The notes: a model not told the origin generated them from the letters alone. A stretch of 33,247 bases of DNA from CAZEJK01 sp964512045 (GCA_964512045.1 CAZEJK010000033.1:1-33247), one strand, 5' to 3'. Shown: positions 1 through 9,600, counted from the stretch's first letter. Translations and numbers: made by a program.

Positions 1-1280
1 GAGCCTGCATTGGTCACGATGCCGCGAATCCCCGTCAACGATTCCAGCAGGTAGTTCTTGAGCGCTTCCTCGTTGTAGGTCCAGTGGGCATCGAGCTCGG
101 AGGAAGGGAGGAACTGATCCTGCGAGAGCTCGATGGTTGTCTCTCGGCATCCGAGATAGTAGGTCATGTAGTCCTGGCGACTGCCATTTGTATCGTACCA
201 GTTATACCCGTTGGTGATGCCATCGTTGAAGCCGTCGAAGTATCCATTTGGGCTGTTCGCCTGTGCGGAATCCGCGTACGCGTGACTGATGGCCTGGAAC
301 CAAGCATCGTCCACATGATACTGATCGTCGAAGTCCACAAGCCCGCCGTAGATGTTGTCCCACGGGTAGTTCACAACCTCCGCACCGCCATGGAAGTTCG
401 CCGACAGAACGAATGACCGCTGTATCGCGAAGTCCATCATCGCTTGGGTCTCAACCCACCGCGTTCCATTCGGGTACTCGGACGAAGGGTCCGGGAAGTT
501 GCGGTTGGGGTCGACGAATGCCGAGAGACCGGTGGCAGTTGTGTAGTATCGGCCATCGGGATCGGAAGAAACAGTGTTGTCACCAAGCAGATAGGTACCG
601 TCCGGGTTGGCGTTCGGGTTGATCCAAATCTCCATCTCGTTGACCAGTTGGGTGGCAGTGGCGTCGCTTCCATAGTTGACCAGCAGCCAGTCGGTGAGCC
701 GTAACATTAGGACAAAGCCTGCCGGCTCGTCGCCGTGCATCGTGGAGGTGTAGAGGACCTCGGGCTCATCTTCCTCTATCGAGACGTTGTCGCTGATCTT
801 CACTGCCCATAGCCGATGTGGGTTTGTTTGATTGGTTGTGGTGCCAATGTCGTGCAGCTCGCAGATTGCCGGGTAATCGGCTGCGAACGCCTGCATCACG
901 GCGACGTACTGATCGTAGGTTGGGTAGCAGTCCCATCCGTAGACGTCGGCCACGTCGGTGCACATCGTGGCACGCTCTGCCACTCTCCCGGGCTCGATCC
1001 AGCTCAGCCCAGCTCGGTTCATGGTGCTCACCTGCTCGTCGGTGAGGCGCAACCGGACGGAGCCATCGTCCAGGAGCTCGCTGACCGGCATCGATTTCAG
1101 AACGAGCGGGAGCCGAGCGGCGTCCTTGGGTCCGACAATGACCTCTCTCAACGACGTTCGAGCCGGAGGCCCTCCGTCCGAAGCGGGGCTTTCGTCAGTG
1201 GCTGCGAAGGTGACGGCGCCGAAGGTCAGTGCGAGAACGAACGTGAGAACGACCAGGATCGGAGCAACGCAACGGGACAT
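1..1280 (-). CDS. Secreted M14 zinc carboxypeptidase, C-terminus cut by window edge
   Basis: The gene starts at ATG 1278-1280, preceded on its strand by GAGAGGAGG about 5 bases upstream; 426 residues lie in the window and the frame is still open at base 1. Residues 1-26 form a signal peptide (MSRC, hydrophobic core, FGAVTFA). The peptidase M14 domain shows zinc ligands H182 and E185 in MHGDE, H297 in SANFHGGAE, substrate-binding R260 in DPNRNFPD and catalytic E384 in TTIELS, so it should be an active metallocarboxypeptidase acting outside the cytoplasm. Residues from about 417 begin a carboxypeptidase-D-type regulatory beta-sandwich (GIRGIVTNAG). It is a close paralogue of the gene at 2231-5257, sharing the propeptide-like region, the WDCYPTYDQY stretch and the peptidase core. 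Downstream modules are unknown because the gene leaves the window. Substrate is not deducible. Confidence 0.93.
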   Translation of the reverse strand, partial: MSRCVAPILVVLTFVLALTFGAVTFAATDESPASDGGPPARTSLREVIVGPKDAARLPLVLKSMPVSELLDDGSVRLRLTDEQVSTMNRAGLSWIEPGRVAERATMCTDVADVYGWDCYPTYDQYVAVMQAFAADYPAICELHDIGTTTNQTNPHRLWAVKISDNVSIEEDEPEVLYTSTMHGDEPAGFVLMLRLTDWLLVNYGSDATATQLVNEMEIWINPNANPDGTYLLGDNTVSSDPDGRYYTTATGLSAFVDPNRNFPDPSSEYPNGTRWVETQAMMDFAIQRSFVLSANFHGGAEVVNYPWDNIYGGLVDFDDQYHVDDAWFQAISHAYADSAQANSPNGYFDGFNDGITNGYNWYDTNGSRQDYMTYYLGCRETTIELSQDQFLPSSELDAHWTYNEEALKNYLLESLTGIRGIVTNAG

Positions 1281-1340
1281 AATGCCTCCTCTCAGGCGAG
1301 GCGTCTGGGGGATGGAACCTCTGGCGCCGGATCGGAGGTC

Positions 1341-1346
1341 AGTATA
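1341..1346 (-). promoter_or_regulatory. Candidate -10 box (TATACT) for the M14 gene at 1-1280
   Basis: On the minus strand TATACT lies 61 bases upstream of the start codon. No convincing -35 hexamer sits 16-18 bases further upstream. The paralogue at 2231-5257 has an identical hexamer 59 bases from its start, and both leaders share GACCTCCGA, GGCGCCA and GAGAGGAG in the same order. This positional conservation is the main support. Confidence 0.35.
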
Positions 1347-1420
1347 GCGGAGACGGCGGGCACGGGCGGCGCGTTGGCGGTGCGAGCCCGAAAAATAGCT
1401 GCGCTGGGCAGTTTTTGAGG

Positions 1421-1426
1421 TATGAT
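1421..1426 (+). promoter_or_regulatory. Candidate -10 box (TATGAT) for the metal-binding lipoprotein
   Basis: TATGAT lies 47 bases upstream of the ATG at 1473, in the short divergent spacer between two genes. No good -35 hexamer is visible, so this rests on one hexamer and on position. Confidence 0.25.
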
Positions 1427-1472
1427 CTGCCGAGCCCCATTCGGGTCAATAGAACAGGAGGAGGGAGCGAAG

Positions 1473-1874
1473 ATGCAGATTTGGATCAGAGGGATGTTGG
1501 TGGTGCTGGTGGTTGTCCTGACGGCCTGTGGCGGGCAGCCCGCGACCGAGGAGCCGGCGGCGGAGCCGGAGACGACCGCTGTCGAGCCCGAGGTGACCAC
1601 CGAAGCCGAGGTGGTGATGGTCGAGGTGCCGGCAGAGGGCGTCGAGCTCGACCCGCCGGTCGAGGTGGTACAGCTGCCGGACGGTGTCTGGTACTGCGAT
1701 ATGGGCACCGTGCACTACGCCCGCGCCGAGAAGGGCGACGGTATCTGCACGGTGTGTGGGATGGAGCTGGTGCAGAAGGTGGCCGAGGCAGCGCCCGAAG
1801 GCGAGGCGATGCCCGAGGAGCCCATGGATGAGGGCGAGGCCGGTCACGAGGGCCACGAGCACGGCGAGGGCTAA
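1473..1874 (+). CDS. Small lipoprotein with heavy-metal-binding domain
   Basis: The 133-residue protein starts at ATG 1473, about 10 bases after a strong purine-rich GGAGGAGGGAG site. Residues 1-19 are a lipoprotein signal with lipobox LTAC, C19 being the predicted lipidated cysteine. An acidic Pro/Glu/Val-rich linker (about 22-68) follows. Residues 73-100 resemble the heavy-metal-binding domain found on copper ATPases and CusB-like proteins, whose usual form is YxCPMHP...CPxCGM; here it reads WYCDMGTVHY...CTVCGMELV, giving C75, H81, C92 and C95 as likely ligands. The tail (121-133) is His/Glu-rich (GHEGHEHGEG). It is predicted to bind a soft or transition metal at the membrane surface; which metal is not deducible. 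It stands alone on the plus strand between two minus-strand peptidase genes and is followed by a strong hairpin. Confidence 0.85.
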   Translation: MQIWIRGMLVVLVVVLTACGGQPATEEPAAEPETTAVEPEVTTEAEVVMVEVPAEGVELDPPVEVVQLPDGVWYCDMGTVHYARAEKGDGICTVCGMELVQKVAEAAPEGEAMPEEPMDEGEAGHEGHEHGEG

Positions 1875-1908
1875 CAGCAGCGCGCTGGTACCAGAGCCTT
1901 AGAGTGTG

Positions 1909-1940
1909 ACGGCCCGGCGGGCATCGGCCCGCCGGGCCGT
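1909..1940 (+). terminator. Hairpin terminator after the lipoprotein gene
   Basis: A perfect 14-base-pair stem (ACGGCCCGGCGGGC at 1909-1922 with its complement at 1927-1940) encloses a 4-base loop. It begins 35 bases after the stop codon and is followed by the modest T-rich stretch TTGTTGT. The U-tract is weak, but stem strength and position fit an intrinsic terminator. Confidence 0.75.
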
Positions 1941-1995
1941 TGTTGTACGCGGCGCGAGGCGGTGGCTCAAGGAAGCTCGACTCCGTAGCTGCTTC

Positions 1996-2072
1996 GCCGC
2001 GGGCCGGGCTCCGGCTGTCGGGACCGGCATCGGGGCCGGGTCCCGGTCCGGGCTGCTGGGTCGTCGGTTCTG
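1996..2072 (-). repeat. GC-rich intergenic repeat, family A, copy 1
   Basis: Read on the minus strand this runs CAGAACCGACGAC, then a run of CCGG-containing hexamers, then GACAGCCGGA. The same framework occurs on the plus strand at 22953-23040 and, more diverged, at 14931-15022. It lies in the 356-base space between the lipoprotein gene and the stop of the large M14 gene. The rest of that space (1941-1995, 2073-2230) shows no gene that I can support. Confidence 0.7.
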
Positions 2073-2230
2073 CCAGACGGACTCATCTTGAGTGCACCTC
2101 ACGCCGCGAACGCGTGCAACTCAGCGGGTTTGCGTAGCCCGAGCATCGTGTGTGAACGATGGTGGTTCTAGAGCTTCGCACACGTGGGACCGTTATCTCC
2201 GGAGTATCCCCAACTCGGCCGACGGCCTCG

Positions 2231-5200
2231 TCAGTACAGCCCCTGACCCAGGTAGAGGCACTCGCTGGCGAGGTCGCCGGCGTCGGTGCCGCCGGAGGCG
2301 TCGACGTCGCTGAGGGCGAACCCCGGGTCGGAGCACTCGGGCGCGCCGAACAGCACGGCGACGATCTGCGCGAGGTCCCAGGCCGTCACGCTGGCAGAGC
2401 CGCCGGCGCAGGTGCTGTCCGTCTCTCCAGAGGTGTGGCCGGTGGTGGTGATCCTCATGGTGACGGTGTTGTCGTCACACGGCCCGACACCGGCGCATGC
2501 GCGGACGCCGGTCTCGTACTCCGCCCCGCCGGTCAGCCCGAAGGCTCGGCGCTGGAGCGTCTCGAGGCCGGTCAGAGTCGGCGGATCGTCGAACGAAACG
2601 GAGCTACCCGGCGTGCTGATCCAGACCTCGTAGCTGATCGGGCCGTCGCACGTGGACTCCGCCGCAACCCACTCGAGGTCGATGGCGGCGATGGCGATGG
2701 CAGGCTGCACGGCGCTGTCCAGGCCGGCGAACGTGACGGCGCACGCGACGGTCACGGCGTCGGAGGCGGAGACCGTCTCCTCACGGTCGGCGTACGTGAC
2801 GGTGAGCCGAGGCGTGTAGACACCGGGATCGGAGTAGATGTGAACCGGGTTCTGCTCGGCAGAGTGGTGACCGTCGCCGAAGCTCCAGCTCCACGCCAGC
2901 GGCGTGCCGGTGGTGAGATCCTGGAAGCTGACCGGTGCGCCGGTGGGCGTCTCGGTCGTGCTGATCAGGAAGCCGGGGCTCTCCGAGCCGGCGGCCGCGA
3001 TCCACACGTCGTCGAGATACCAGCCGAGAGCGGTGCGCGCCTGGTTCGAAGCGAAGCGCCAGCGGATCGCGATGGGCTGGCCAGCGTAGGGGCTCAGATC
3101 GATGCTCACAGGATGCCATCGGCCGCCGATGCCGGCGAAGCCAGGCGCGTCGAGCACAGTGATGGAGGGGGCTCGGTACTCGGGTGAAGGGGTCAGCTCG
3201 TCAAACGGTGCTCCATCGACCGAGACCTCGACCACGCCGCCGTCGTAGCAGGTTCTGGTTCTCCACGCGCTGCACTCCGTCTCGATCCACTGCCAGTACC
3301 GGAGCTCGGAGCTCGCTCCGCTCGGCAACGTGATCGAGGGCGTGGTCAGGCACGCCTCCATGTCGTTGTCGTAGGCTCCGTCGAGGTTCGTGGCCCAGAC
3401 CCGAGATCCGGAGTGGCTGCCCGGCGCGCCGGCGCCGGTCGTCTCGCCCCACTCCCAGCCGGTCTGAGGCAGCAGACCACCGTGATCGCTTTCGAAGCTG
3501 GAGCCCCACGTGACCGGTAGCAGGGCGATCGTGACAGCTGTCAGCGGTGAGGCGAGCACCCGGTAGTGCGTCGCCGGAACGTAACCGGGAGCGGAGACGA
3601 TGATGGCATGGGCCCCGGTGGGCGTCGCCGCGATCAGCAGCTCTCCGGTTGGATCGGTCGTCTGGGTCACACCTGTGGCCGGCAGCTCCACCAACGCCCC
3701 GTCGACTCCGGCGCCGGTGGTGGCGTCCAAAACCGTTGCGGCGAGATCTGTGACAGAGGCTGGTTCCAAGGCGATGTCGACGGTGACGGTCGGCGAATCC
3801 GAGTCCGGGACAACTACCGAGTGCCGGAGAGCGGGTGCGTGGCCAGGCGCTGTGACGTGCATGGCGTACATCCCAGGCAGGGTGAGACGGTGGTAGTCGC
3901 CGACGTCCGGATCCGTCGGTACACGAAAGCCCTGGGTATCGTGGCCAATCAGCTGCACGGTTGCATCAGCTGGGGTGCCGTCGCTGGCGCTGGTGACGGC
4001 GCCGTGGATGCCGCCCCATGCGTTCTCGAGGTAGGTCATCAGTGCCTGCTCGTTGTAGTCCCAGTGTGCTCTCAGCTCGTTGGCGGGCAGCGTCTTCTCG
4101 TACGAGAGCTCCAGAGTGACGTCCTGGCAGCCGTGCCACCAGCTCAGGTAGTCCTGGCGTCCACCCGCGACCCGGTACCAGTCATGACCGTGAACGACTC
4201 CGGGAACGACGCCGCCGAGGTCTTGGGTCAGATAGGAGGGGTCAGGGTCCGTGGGGTGCGTCGCGGAGGCCTCCTGAGCGAGCGTTGCGTACTCGATGCA
4301 GATGTGCTGATACCACGTGTCATCCGGGTGTCGTAGCCACCACGTGTCCATCGGGTAGTTCACGTGCTCGGCGCCGCCATGGATGCTCGCGGACAACGCG
4401 ATGGTGTGGTCCTCTGCAAACTGCATCATCGCGATGGTCTCGGGCCACCATGCGTTGCCGTCAGGGTGAGCGCCCGCATACGGGTCCGGGAAGTTGCGGT
4501 TGGGATCGACGGAGGTCGCCTGTCCAGAGGTCGTCGTGTAGTACCTGGTCGGAAAGGCGATCGAGCTGTCACTCGACGCGAACGCGCCGTCCGGGTTGGC
4601 GAGCGGGTTGATCCAGATCTCGAGAGAGTCCACCAGGTTGGTGATCGTCGCGTCTGTGCCGTACCTCGAGAGTATCTCGTGAGCCAGCCGGAGGGTGAGC
4701 ACGTAGCCGAGGGTCTCGTCGCCGTGCATGGAGGCGGTGTACAGAACCTCCGGCTCATTCTCTTGCACGCTGACGTTGTCGCTGATCTGGAGGAGCAGCA
4801 GGTCGTGGGGTCTGATCTGGTTGTTGCCGTCGCCGATGTCGTGCAGCGCGCACAGCGCCGGGTAGTCCGTGGCGAACGACTCCATCACGGTCACATACTG
4901 GTCGTACGTCGGGTAGCAGTCCCAGCCGAAGACCGCGGCGACATCGCTGCACATGGTGGCACGTTGCGCGTCGGCGGGATCCAGTGAGCGCCACGAGAGA
5001 CCGGCCCGGTTCATGGTAGCGAGCTGCTCGGCGGTCACCCGGATGCGCACGGAGCCATCGCGGAGCAGCTCGGGCTCGGCCCAGGTCGCTTCGAGCATGA
5101 CCGGGAGCCGAGCAGCGTCCTCGGCGGCGACGATGACCTCTCGGATGGGCGTTGGGTGATCCTCGGGGTCGTGCTGTTGAGGTGTCTGTGCGGCACCGCC

Positions 5201-5257
5201 GATGTGCATGGCTCCGGCGATGATCGAGAGCATCAATCCAACACGACGACGCGTCAC
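2231..5257 (-). CDS. Large secreted multidomain M14 carboxypeptidase with PKD and dockerin-like modules
   Basis: I place the start at GTG 5255-5257: GAGAGGAG lies 5 bases upstream and the following residues form a signal peptide (VTRRRVGLML to GGAAQ); the frame is open further upstream but without these signals. The 1008-residue product has an M14 peptidase core with zinc ligands H178, E181 and H293, R254 in DPNRNFPD and catalytic E383 in VTLELS. Then come two carboxypeptidase-D-like beta-sandwiches (about 415-500 and 500-580), a jelly-roll domain of the MAM/immune-inhibitor-A kind (about 583-757, with YLDDVWI), a PKD domain (about 765-838, WSFGDG), a fibronectin-III-like stretch (about 845-940) and a dockerin-like tail (about 948-1008) with a DVDASGGTDAGDL calcium-loop motif. 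It is presumably an exported protein-degrading enzyme whose accessory modules bind substrate or surface. No cohesin partner is visible. Confidence 0.92.
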   Translation of the reverse strand: MTRRRVGLMLSIIAGAMHIGGAAQTPQQHDPEDHPTPIREVIVAAEDAARLPVMLEATWAEPELLRDGSVRIRVTAEQLATMNRAGLSWRSLDPADAQRATMCSDVAAVFGWDCYPTYDQYVTVMESFATDYPALCALHDIGDGNNQIRPHDLLLLQISDNVSVQENEPEVLYTASMHGDETLGYVLTLRLAHEILSRYGTDATITNLVDSLEIWINPLANPDGAFASSDSSIAFPTRYYTTTSGQATSVDPNRNFPDPYAGAHPDGNAWWPETIAMMQFAEDHTIALSASIHGGAEHVNYPMDTWWLRHPDDTWYQHICIEYATLAQEASATHPTDPDPSYLTQDLGGVVPGVVHGHDWYRVAGGRQDYLSWWHGCQDVTLELSYEKTLPANELRAHWDYNEQALMTYLENAWGGIHGAVTSASDGTPADATVQLIGHDTQGFRVPTDPDVGDYHRLTLPGMYAMHVTAPGHAPALRHSVVVPDSDSPTVTVDIALEPASVTDLAATVLDATTGAGVDGALVELPATGVTQTTDPTGELLIAATPTGAHAIIVSAPGYVPATHYRVLASPLTAVTIALLPVTWGSSFESDHGGLLPQTGWEWGETTGAGAPGSHSGSRVWATNLDGAYDNDMEACLTTPSITLPSGASSELRYWQWIETECSAWRTRTCYDGGVVEVSVDGAPFDELTPSPEYRAPSITVLDAPGFAGIGGRWHPVSIDLSPYAGQPIAIRWRFASNQARTALGWYLDDVWIAAAGSESPGFLISTTETPTGAPVSFQDLTTGTPLAWSWSFGDGHHSAEQNPVHIYSDPGVYTPRLTVTYADREETVSASDAVTVACAVTFAGLDSAVQPAIAIAAIDLEWVAAESTCDGPISYEVWISTPGSSVSFDDPPTLTGLETLQRRAFGLTGGAEYETGVRACAGVGPCDDNTVTMRITTTGHTSGETDSTCAGGSASVTAWDLAQIVAVLFGAPECSDPGFALSDVDASGGTDAGDLASECLYLGQGLY

Positions 5258-5582
5258 ACCGGCTCCTCTCGGACGGGGCAGCGTTGTATGGCGCCTCGGA
5301 GGTCGCCTGCGAGCAAGTATACGGGACAACGACGTGCGCAGCTGGTCAGCGAGGCTGGAGAGATACGCCCCGACGTGGTGCGGCCACGCGTTCGTCGCCA
5401 CCGTCCGCGCCGTCTCACCCGCTGTCATCTCCACCGAGCTGCCATGCCGTTCCGGAAGCTCTGGAGATCTTTGCAGCTCGATGCCCGGCTGAGTCCGCTC
5501 GTGAGCAACCAGACCCCATCGCCGAGTGGTTCTCGCCGGAGGCCGCGGGCCGTGCTCCGGTGGCCGGGGCCGGCGCCGGGGT
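5258..5582. other. Intergenic stretch, 325 bases
   Basis: It holds the leader of the M14 gene at its left end. At 5543-5580 there is a GC-rich stretch with GGCCGCGGGCCG followed by TGCTCCGGTGG, which resembles a shortened internal part of the family B repeat at 25705-25769. I see no credible coding frame. Confidence 0.5.
5316..5321 (-). promoter_or_regulatory. Candidate -10 box (TATACT) for the large M14 gene
   Basis: On the minus strand TATACT lies 59 bases upstream of the GTG start, matching the arrangement of the paralogue at 1-1280. No clear -35 hexamer is present. Confidence 0.35.
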
Positions 5583-6227
5583 CTACCGCTGACGCGCCTG
5601 GTGCTCGGCCATGATCCGCCGGATCTTCGGGGTCATGGCGGCGATCGCGAGTGCCGCTGCGAGGGCGGCGCCGCAGTTGATTCCGAAGATTCCCACCAGC
5701 GGGATCTGCTCCCAGAACCCTGCGAGCACGCCAGCGAGCTTGTTGCCGATGGCGGTGGCCAGGAACCAGCCTCCCATCATCAGTGCCGTGACCCGGGCGG
5801 GGGCCAGCCGCGAGACGAGCGCCAGACCCATCGGGCTCAAGAACAGCTCGCCGACGGTGATGACCGCATAGGTACCCACCAGCCAGAGAGGCGAGACCTT
5901 GTCCTGGCCGCCGTGGGAGACGAGCACAGCGCCGATCATGAAGAGGGTGGAGACCGCCGTGATCAGCATCCCCCAGGCGATCTTGGCGGGCGTCGATGGT
6001 TCCTTGCCGCGCCGTTGGAGCCATGCAAAGAACCCCACCACGAGCGGCGTGAAGATGATGATGAAGAACGGGTTGATCGACTGAAACAGCTCGGTGGAGA
6101 TCAGCGTCACCGGCTCCATGACCGACGGCCGCTCCTCGGGGGGATGACCACGGAACATAGAGTGCACGCTCCAGTCGGAGTGGTGTTTGCCGTCGTGCTC
6201 CGGAAAGTGCCGAAGCTTGGATGAGCT
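5583..6227 (-). pseudogene. C-terminal remnant of a POT-family peptide/H+ symporter
   Basis: The open stretch encodes about 200 residues matching only the C-terminal part of proton-dependent oligopeptide transporters, which are normally near 500 residues. The recognisable landmarks are LFQSINPFFIIIFTPL, RRGKEPSTPAKIAWGM, the GELFLSPMGLALVSRLAP helix and MMGGWFLATAIGNKLAG. Four or five membrane helices are present and the N-terminal eight or so are missing. Upstream the frame is closed by tandem TGA codons near 6229-6234, exactly where the four-helix-bundle remnant region begins, so the 5' part seems to have been lost by deletion or insertion. A GTG at 6165-6167 could start a 194-residue product, but no ribosome-binding site of note precedes it. 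Most likely non-functional. Confidence 0.8.
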
Positions 6228-6233
6228 GGATCA

Positions 6234-6515
6234 TCATAACGTCGCGTTCAGGGTCGCTGTCAAGCGTCGCCTGGAATGCATGGTTTGGGGCTCGTTGTCG
6301 TGCTCGTCCAAATCGAAATCGCTATCGGGATCGGGATCGGATGCGTCTGTCTCGCCGTAGGCCGGGTGATTTTTCTGAACCTGGTGTTTTCTACCGCCCA
6401 GTCGGCTGGGCATCGCCGCCATGCGATCGGCAAGAGCCTCGGTCTTCTCGTACACCCATGCGACGTAGCCGATCGAGAGTCGGTAAACGTCCAGCTTCTC
6501 GTGTCTCAGTGTCAT
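6234..6515 (-). pseudogene. Truncated four-helix-bundle (23S rRNA IVS-type) protein gene
   Basis: Residues 1-31 (MTLRHEKLDVYRLSIGYVAW, then VYEKTEALADR) match the first helix region of the four-helix-bundle proteins first described from 23S rRNA intervening sequences and now found as free-standing genes. The family is usually about 115-130 residues and continues with a conserved QLLRAS...IAEG region, which is absent. Instead the frame runs into low-complexity coding (DPDPDSDFDLDEHDNE) produced by the simple repeat at 6311-6340 and ends at residue 93. The fragment lies between two inverted copies of hexamer-rich sequence. I read it as a degenerate copy; a short expressed protein cannot be excluded. 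Confidence 0.65.
6311..6340 (+). repeat. Hexamer simple repeat, left arm of an inverted pair
   Basis: The stretch is built from ATCGAA, TCGCTA and GATCGG-type hexamers. The reverse complement of 6521-6556 has the same components in similar order, so the two flank the four-helix-bundle fragment as imperfect inverted repeats. Confidence 0.7.
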
Positions 6516-6520
6516 AATGC

Positions 6521-6556
6521 ATCGATCCCGATAGCGATCCCGATTTCGATTTCGAT
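6521..6556 (-). repeat. Hexamer simple repeat, right arm of an inverted pair
   Basis: It contains ATCCCGATAGCGATCC followed by tandem GATTTC units, and is the inverted counterpart of 6311-6340. It lies directly upstream of the ATG of the four-helix-bundle fragment. Confidence 0.7.
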
Positions 6557-6613
6557 GGCCCCAACCCAGCGGTGGGACGCAGCCAAGGGCGTGGTGCGCA
6601 GGGTCGCGATCGC

Positions 6614-9600
6614 TCAGCTGGGTCTCGGCCGGTGCAGGGCTTCGCCTGGCGCCACCGTTGTCGGATGCGCGAGGACGGTGCGCAGCACCTCGGCGAGCTG
6701 AGCGGTGGTGAACGGCTTGTGGAGGAACGGCACGTCTGCCGGCGGATCAATCTGGCTGTAGCCGGACATGAGAATGACCGGTAGCCCTGGCCAGCGCTCG
6801 GCCAGCTGTTCGGCAAGCGTGAGACCGTCGACCCCCGGGAGCAGCAGGTCGGTCAGCAGCATGTCGTGCGCGTGCTCCTCCGGCATGGCCAACGCCGCCT
6901 CCGCCGTGCTCACGGCAGTGACCTGGAACCCCAGGGAGATCAGAAGGCGTTCGATCCCGGCGCGGGTAGCGGGCTCGTCCTCAACCAGCAGGATCCATTC
7001 GCCGCGGCCAGGGACCGAGTCTTCGCGTGGACGTTGTGCCGGCGCTGGTTCGGCGGGAGCGTCCGATCGGGGCAGCGTCACCCGGAATGTGGTGCCGCCG
7101 GGGTCGGTGTGGACGATGGTCAGGCTCCCGCCATGGCGGGCGACGATGCCGTGTGCGACCGAGAGGCCGAGACCGGTTCCCTCACTCGATTCCTTGGTGG
7201 TGAAGAACGGCTCGAACACGCGTGTGCGGATCTCTGCGGGAACTCCAGGGCCGCTATCTGAAACGTCAATCCAGGCGTCGCAGTCAGTGGCGCCAGAGCG
7301 TATCTCGATGCTGCCGCCGGCTGGCATGGCATCGGATGCGTTGAGCACGAGGTTGACCAACACTTGCTCGAGCTGGCCAGGGTCGGCGCGTACCGTGAGT
7401 GGCGTCGGGCAGGGCTCGACGTGAAGCCGTACGTTCGCCCGGATGACACGGCGGAGCAGCTTGAGGCTTGCGTGGATGGCCTCGTTCAGCTCGATGTGAA
7501 CGAGATCGGAGGAGCCTCGGCGAGCAAACAGCAGGAGCTGCCGGGCAAGATCGTTGCCACGCTCCACGTCGCTGCGCAGCTCCTGTACTGCAGCGTGAAC
7601 GGTCTGAGGCGACATGGCTGCACGATCCAGCGTCTCCGTGGTTGCCAGAATCGCCTGCAGGAGGTTCGAGAAGTCATGAGCGACGCCACCGGCGAGCCGT
7701 CCGATCGCCTGGAGCTTCTGTGCCTGATGGAGCTCGTCCTCGATGCGACGTCGCTCGGTGATGTCGATCACCGTTCCGAGGATCGTCGGGTCTGCCTGGG
7801 TCTCCTCCGCCATCCAGATGGCGTTCTCGAGAAGGTGGACCTCCGAGCCGTCGACCCGCCGCATGGTTGTCTCGTGATCGCGGACCTCCCGCTCGGCGTC
7901 GAGCGTGCCGAGGAACAGCTCGGTGTCGTTCCTGTGGGTATCGATCTGCCACCTGTCGATTGCCTCCTCCGGCGAGGGATAGCCCAGCATCAGTGCAAAG
8001 GCGGAGTTGCAGTCGATGAGCTGACCGTCTGGCCGCGCCCGGTACACGCCCGCCAGGTTGCGTTCGAACAGAAGTCGATAACGGCGCTCCGACGCCCGAA
8101 CGAGCTCCTCGGCGGCGCGCCGCTCCGTGAAGTCCTTGAGCGTGCCGATGGTGGCGGTCGTGCCGCGCAGCTCGGTCAGGTCGACCGTCATGTTGACGTA
8201 GACTCGGGTGAGGCCGTTGCGGTGGAGCATGCGGAGCTCGTACTCGGACACGATCCGCTCGCCAGCCTGCCGGCGCCGGTACCGGTCGGTGACCAGCGCT
8301 CTGTCCTCGGGGGCCACGAAGTCCAGGAACGGCTGTCCGAGAACCTCCTCCACCGAGTAGCCGATCATCGCCGCGAACGGCTCGTTGACGAACACCATCA
8401 GGCCGTCCTGGATGATGAACACCCCATCCTGGATCGCGTTGACCAGTGTGCGGTACTTCTCCTCTGATCGCCGGAGATCGCGCTCCGCTCGCTGGCGCTC
8501 GGAGATGTCGACGACGCTGGCACAGACGAGCTCGGCGTTCTCGGGGGGAAGCCGGGAGAGGTGCACCTGCGTCATCACCGGCGTCCCATCCGAGCGCTTG
8601 AGAGTCCACTCGAACACCGGTCGTTCGCCGTCAAGGGCGCGAGCGAGGAGCTCGCGCGATCTGTCGATGGAGCTGCTGCCATCTGGTTGTGTTGGCGGGC
8701 TCAGCTCGGCCGCCGTCATACCGAGGAGCGCGGCGCTGGAGCGGCCGAGCAGGGTTTCCATGCGCGGGTTGACCTCCACCAGCCGACCGGTGCGTCCCTC
8801 CATGACGCCGATGGCGTCGGGGGTGTGCTCTACCAGGGTGCGGGCGCGCCGCTCACTCTCGGCAAGGGCGCGGTCGGCTGCGGAGCGCTGAGACCACCAG
8901 AGAGCGGACAGCGAGGCGCCGAGGCCGAAGGCGAGGAGCAGAACCAGCAGGGCACGTTCGCGGGTTCGGGCTCTCCAGATCGTCAGAACGGGCTCGACGT
9001 CGACACGGGCGTGCAGCGTCCAGTCGGTTCCCTGCACGGGGCTCTGTGCCTCCACCGCCTCGGTCTCGGTGGCGGCTCCCTCCTGCGGTGTGGCGCCGGA
9101 GTCGATGCGGCAGTCGCCAGAGCTTCGACAGACGACTCGCAGCGCGTGGTCACCGGTCGGCACTCGGAGCTCGAGGTGCGGCGTCGCATTCGCCTGGTGG
9201 TGAACGGTGAGCATGGGAGCGAGCATGACGTTGGCGGCTTGCTCGAGGAGCACCGCGCCGAGGACCGTGTCTCCATCGACGATGGGCGCTGCAACCACCA
9301 CCAGCGGGCGCTGCCCTGCCGGAACGATGCATGCCATCGGTCGTGGGGAGTGCACCACGGAGGCAATAACGCTGTCCGCGCCTGGCGGTAACGCCGTGGC
9401 TGTGCCGGCTTCCAGCGCTCCGTCAACGTCCGTCACCAGTGCGTTCTGGTAGCGATGGGTCTCGAGCCAGGCGTGCAGGAGATCGGCAAGGTGCCGCTTC
9501 GCTCCCGCTTCCTCGGGGTACGGGAGTGGTCCGGAGACACGACCACTGAGCAGAGCATGGGCCGTGGGATACGTGGCCAGCACCTGGGCGTCGCGGATGG

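Noticed and set aside
2159..3187. A 342-codon open frame on the plus strand
   Set aside because: It lies antisense to the PKD and dockerin-like part of the large M14 gene and has no start signal.
7364..8467. A 367-codon open frame on the plus strand
   Set aside because: It is antisense to the PAS and kinase domains of the sensor kinase.
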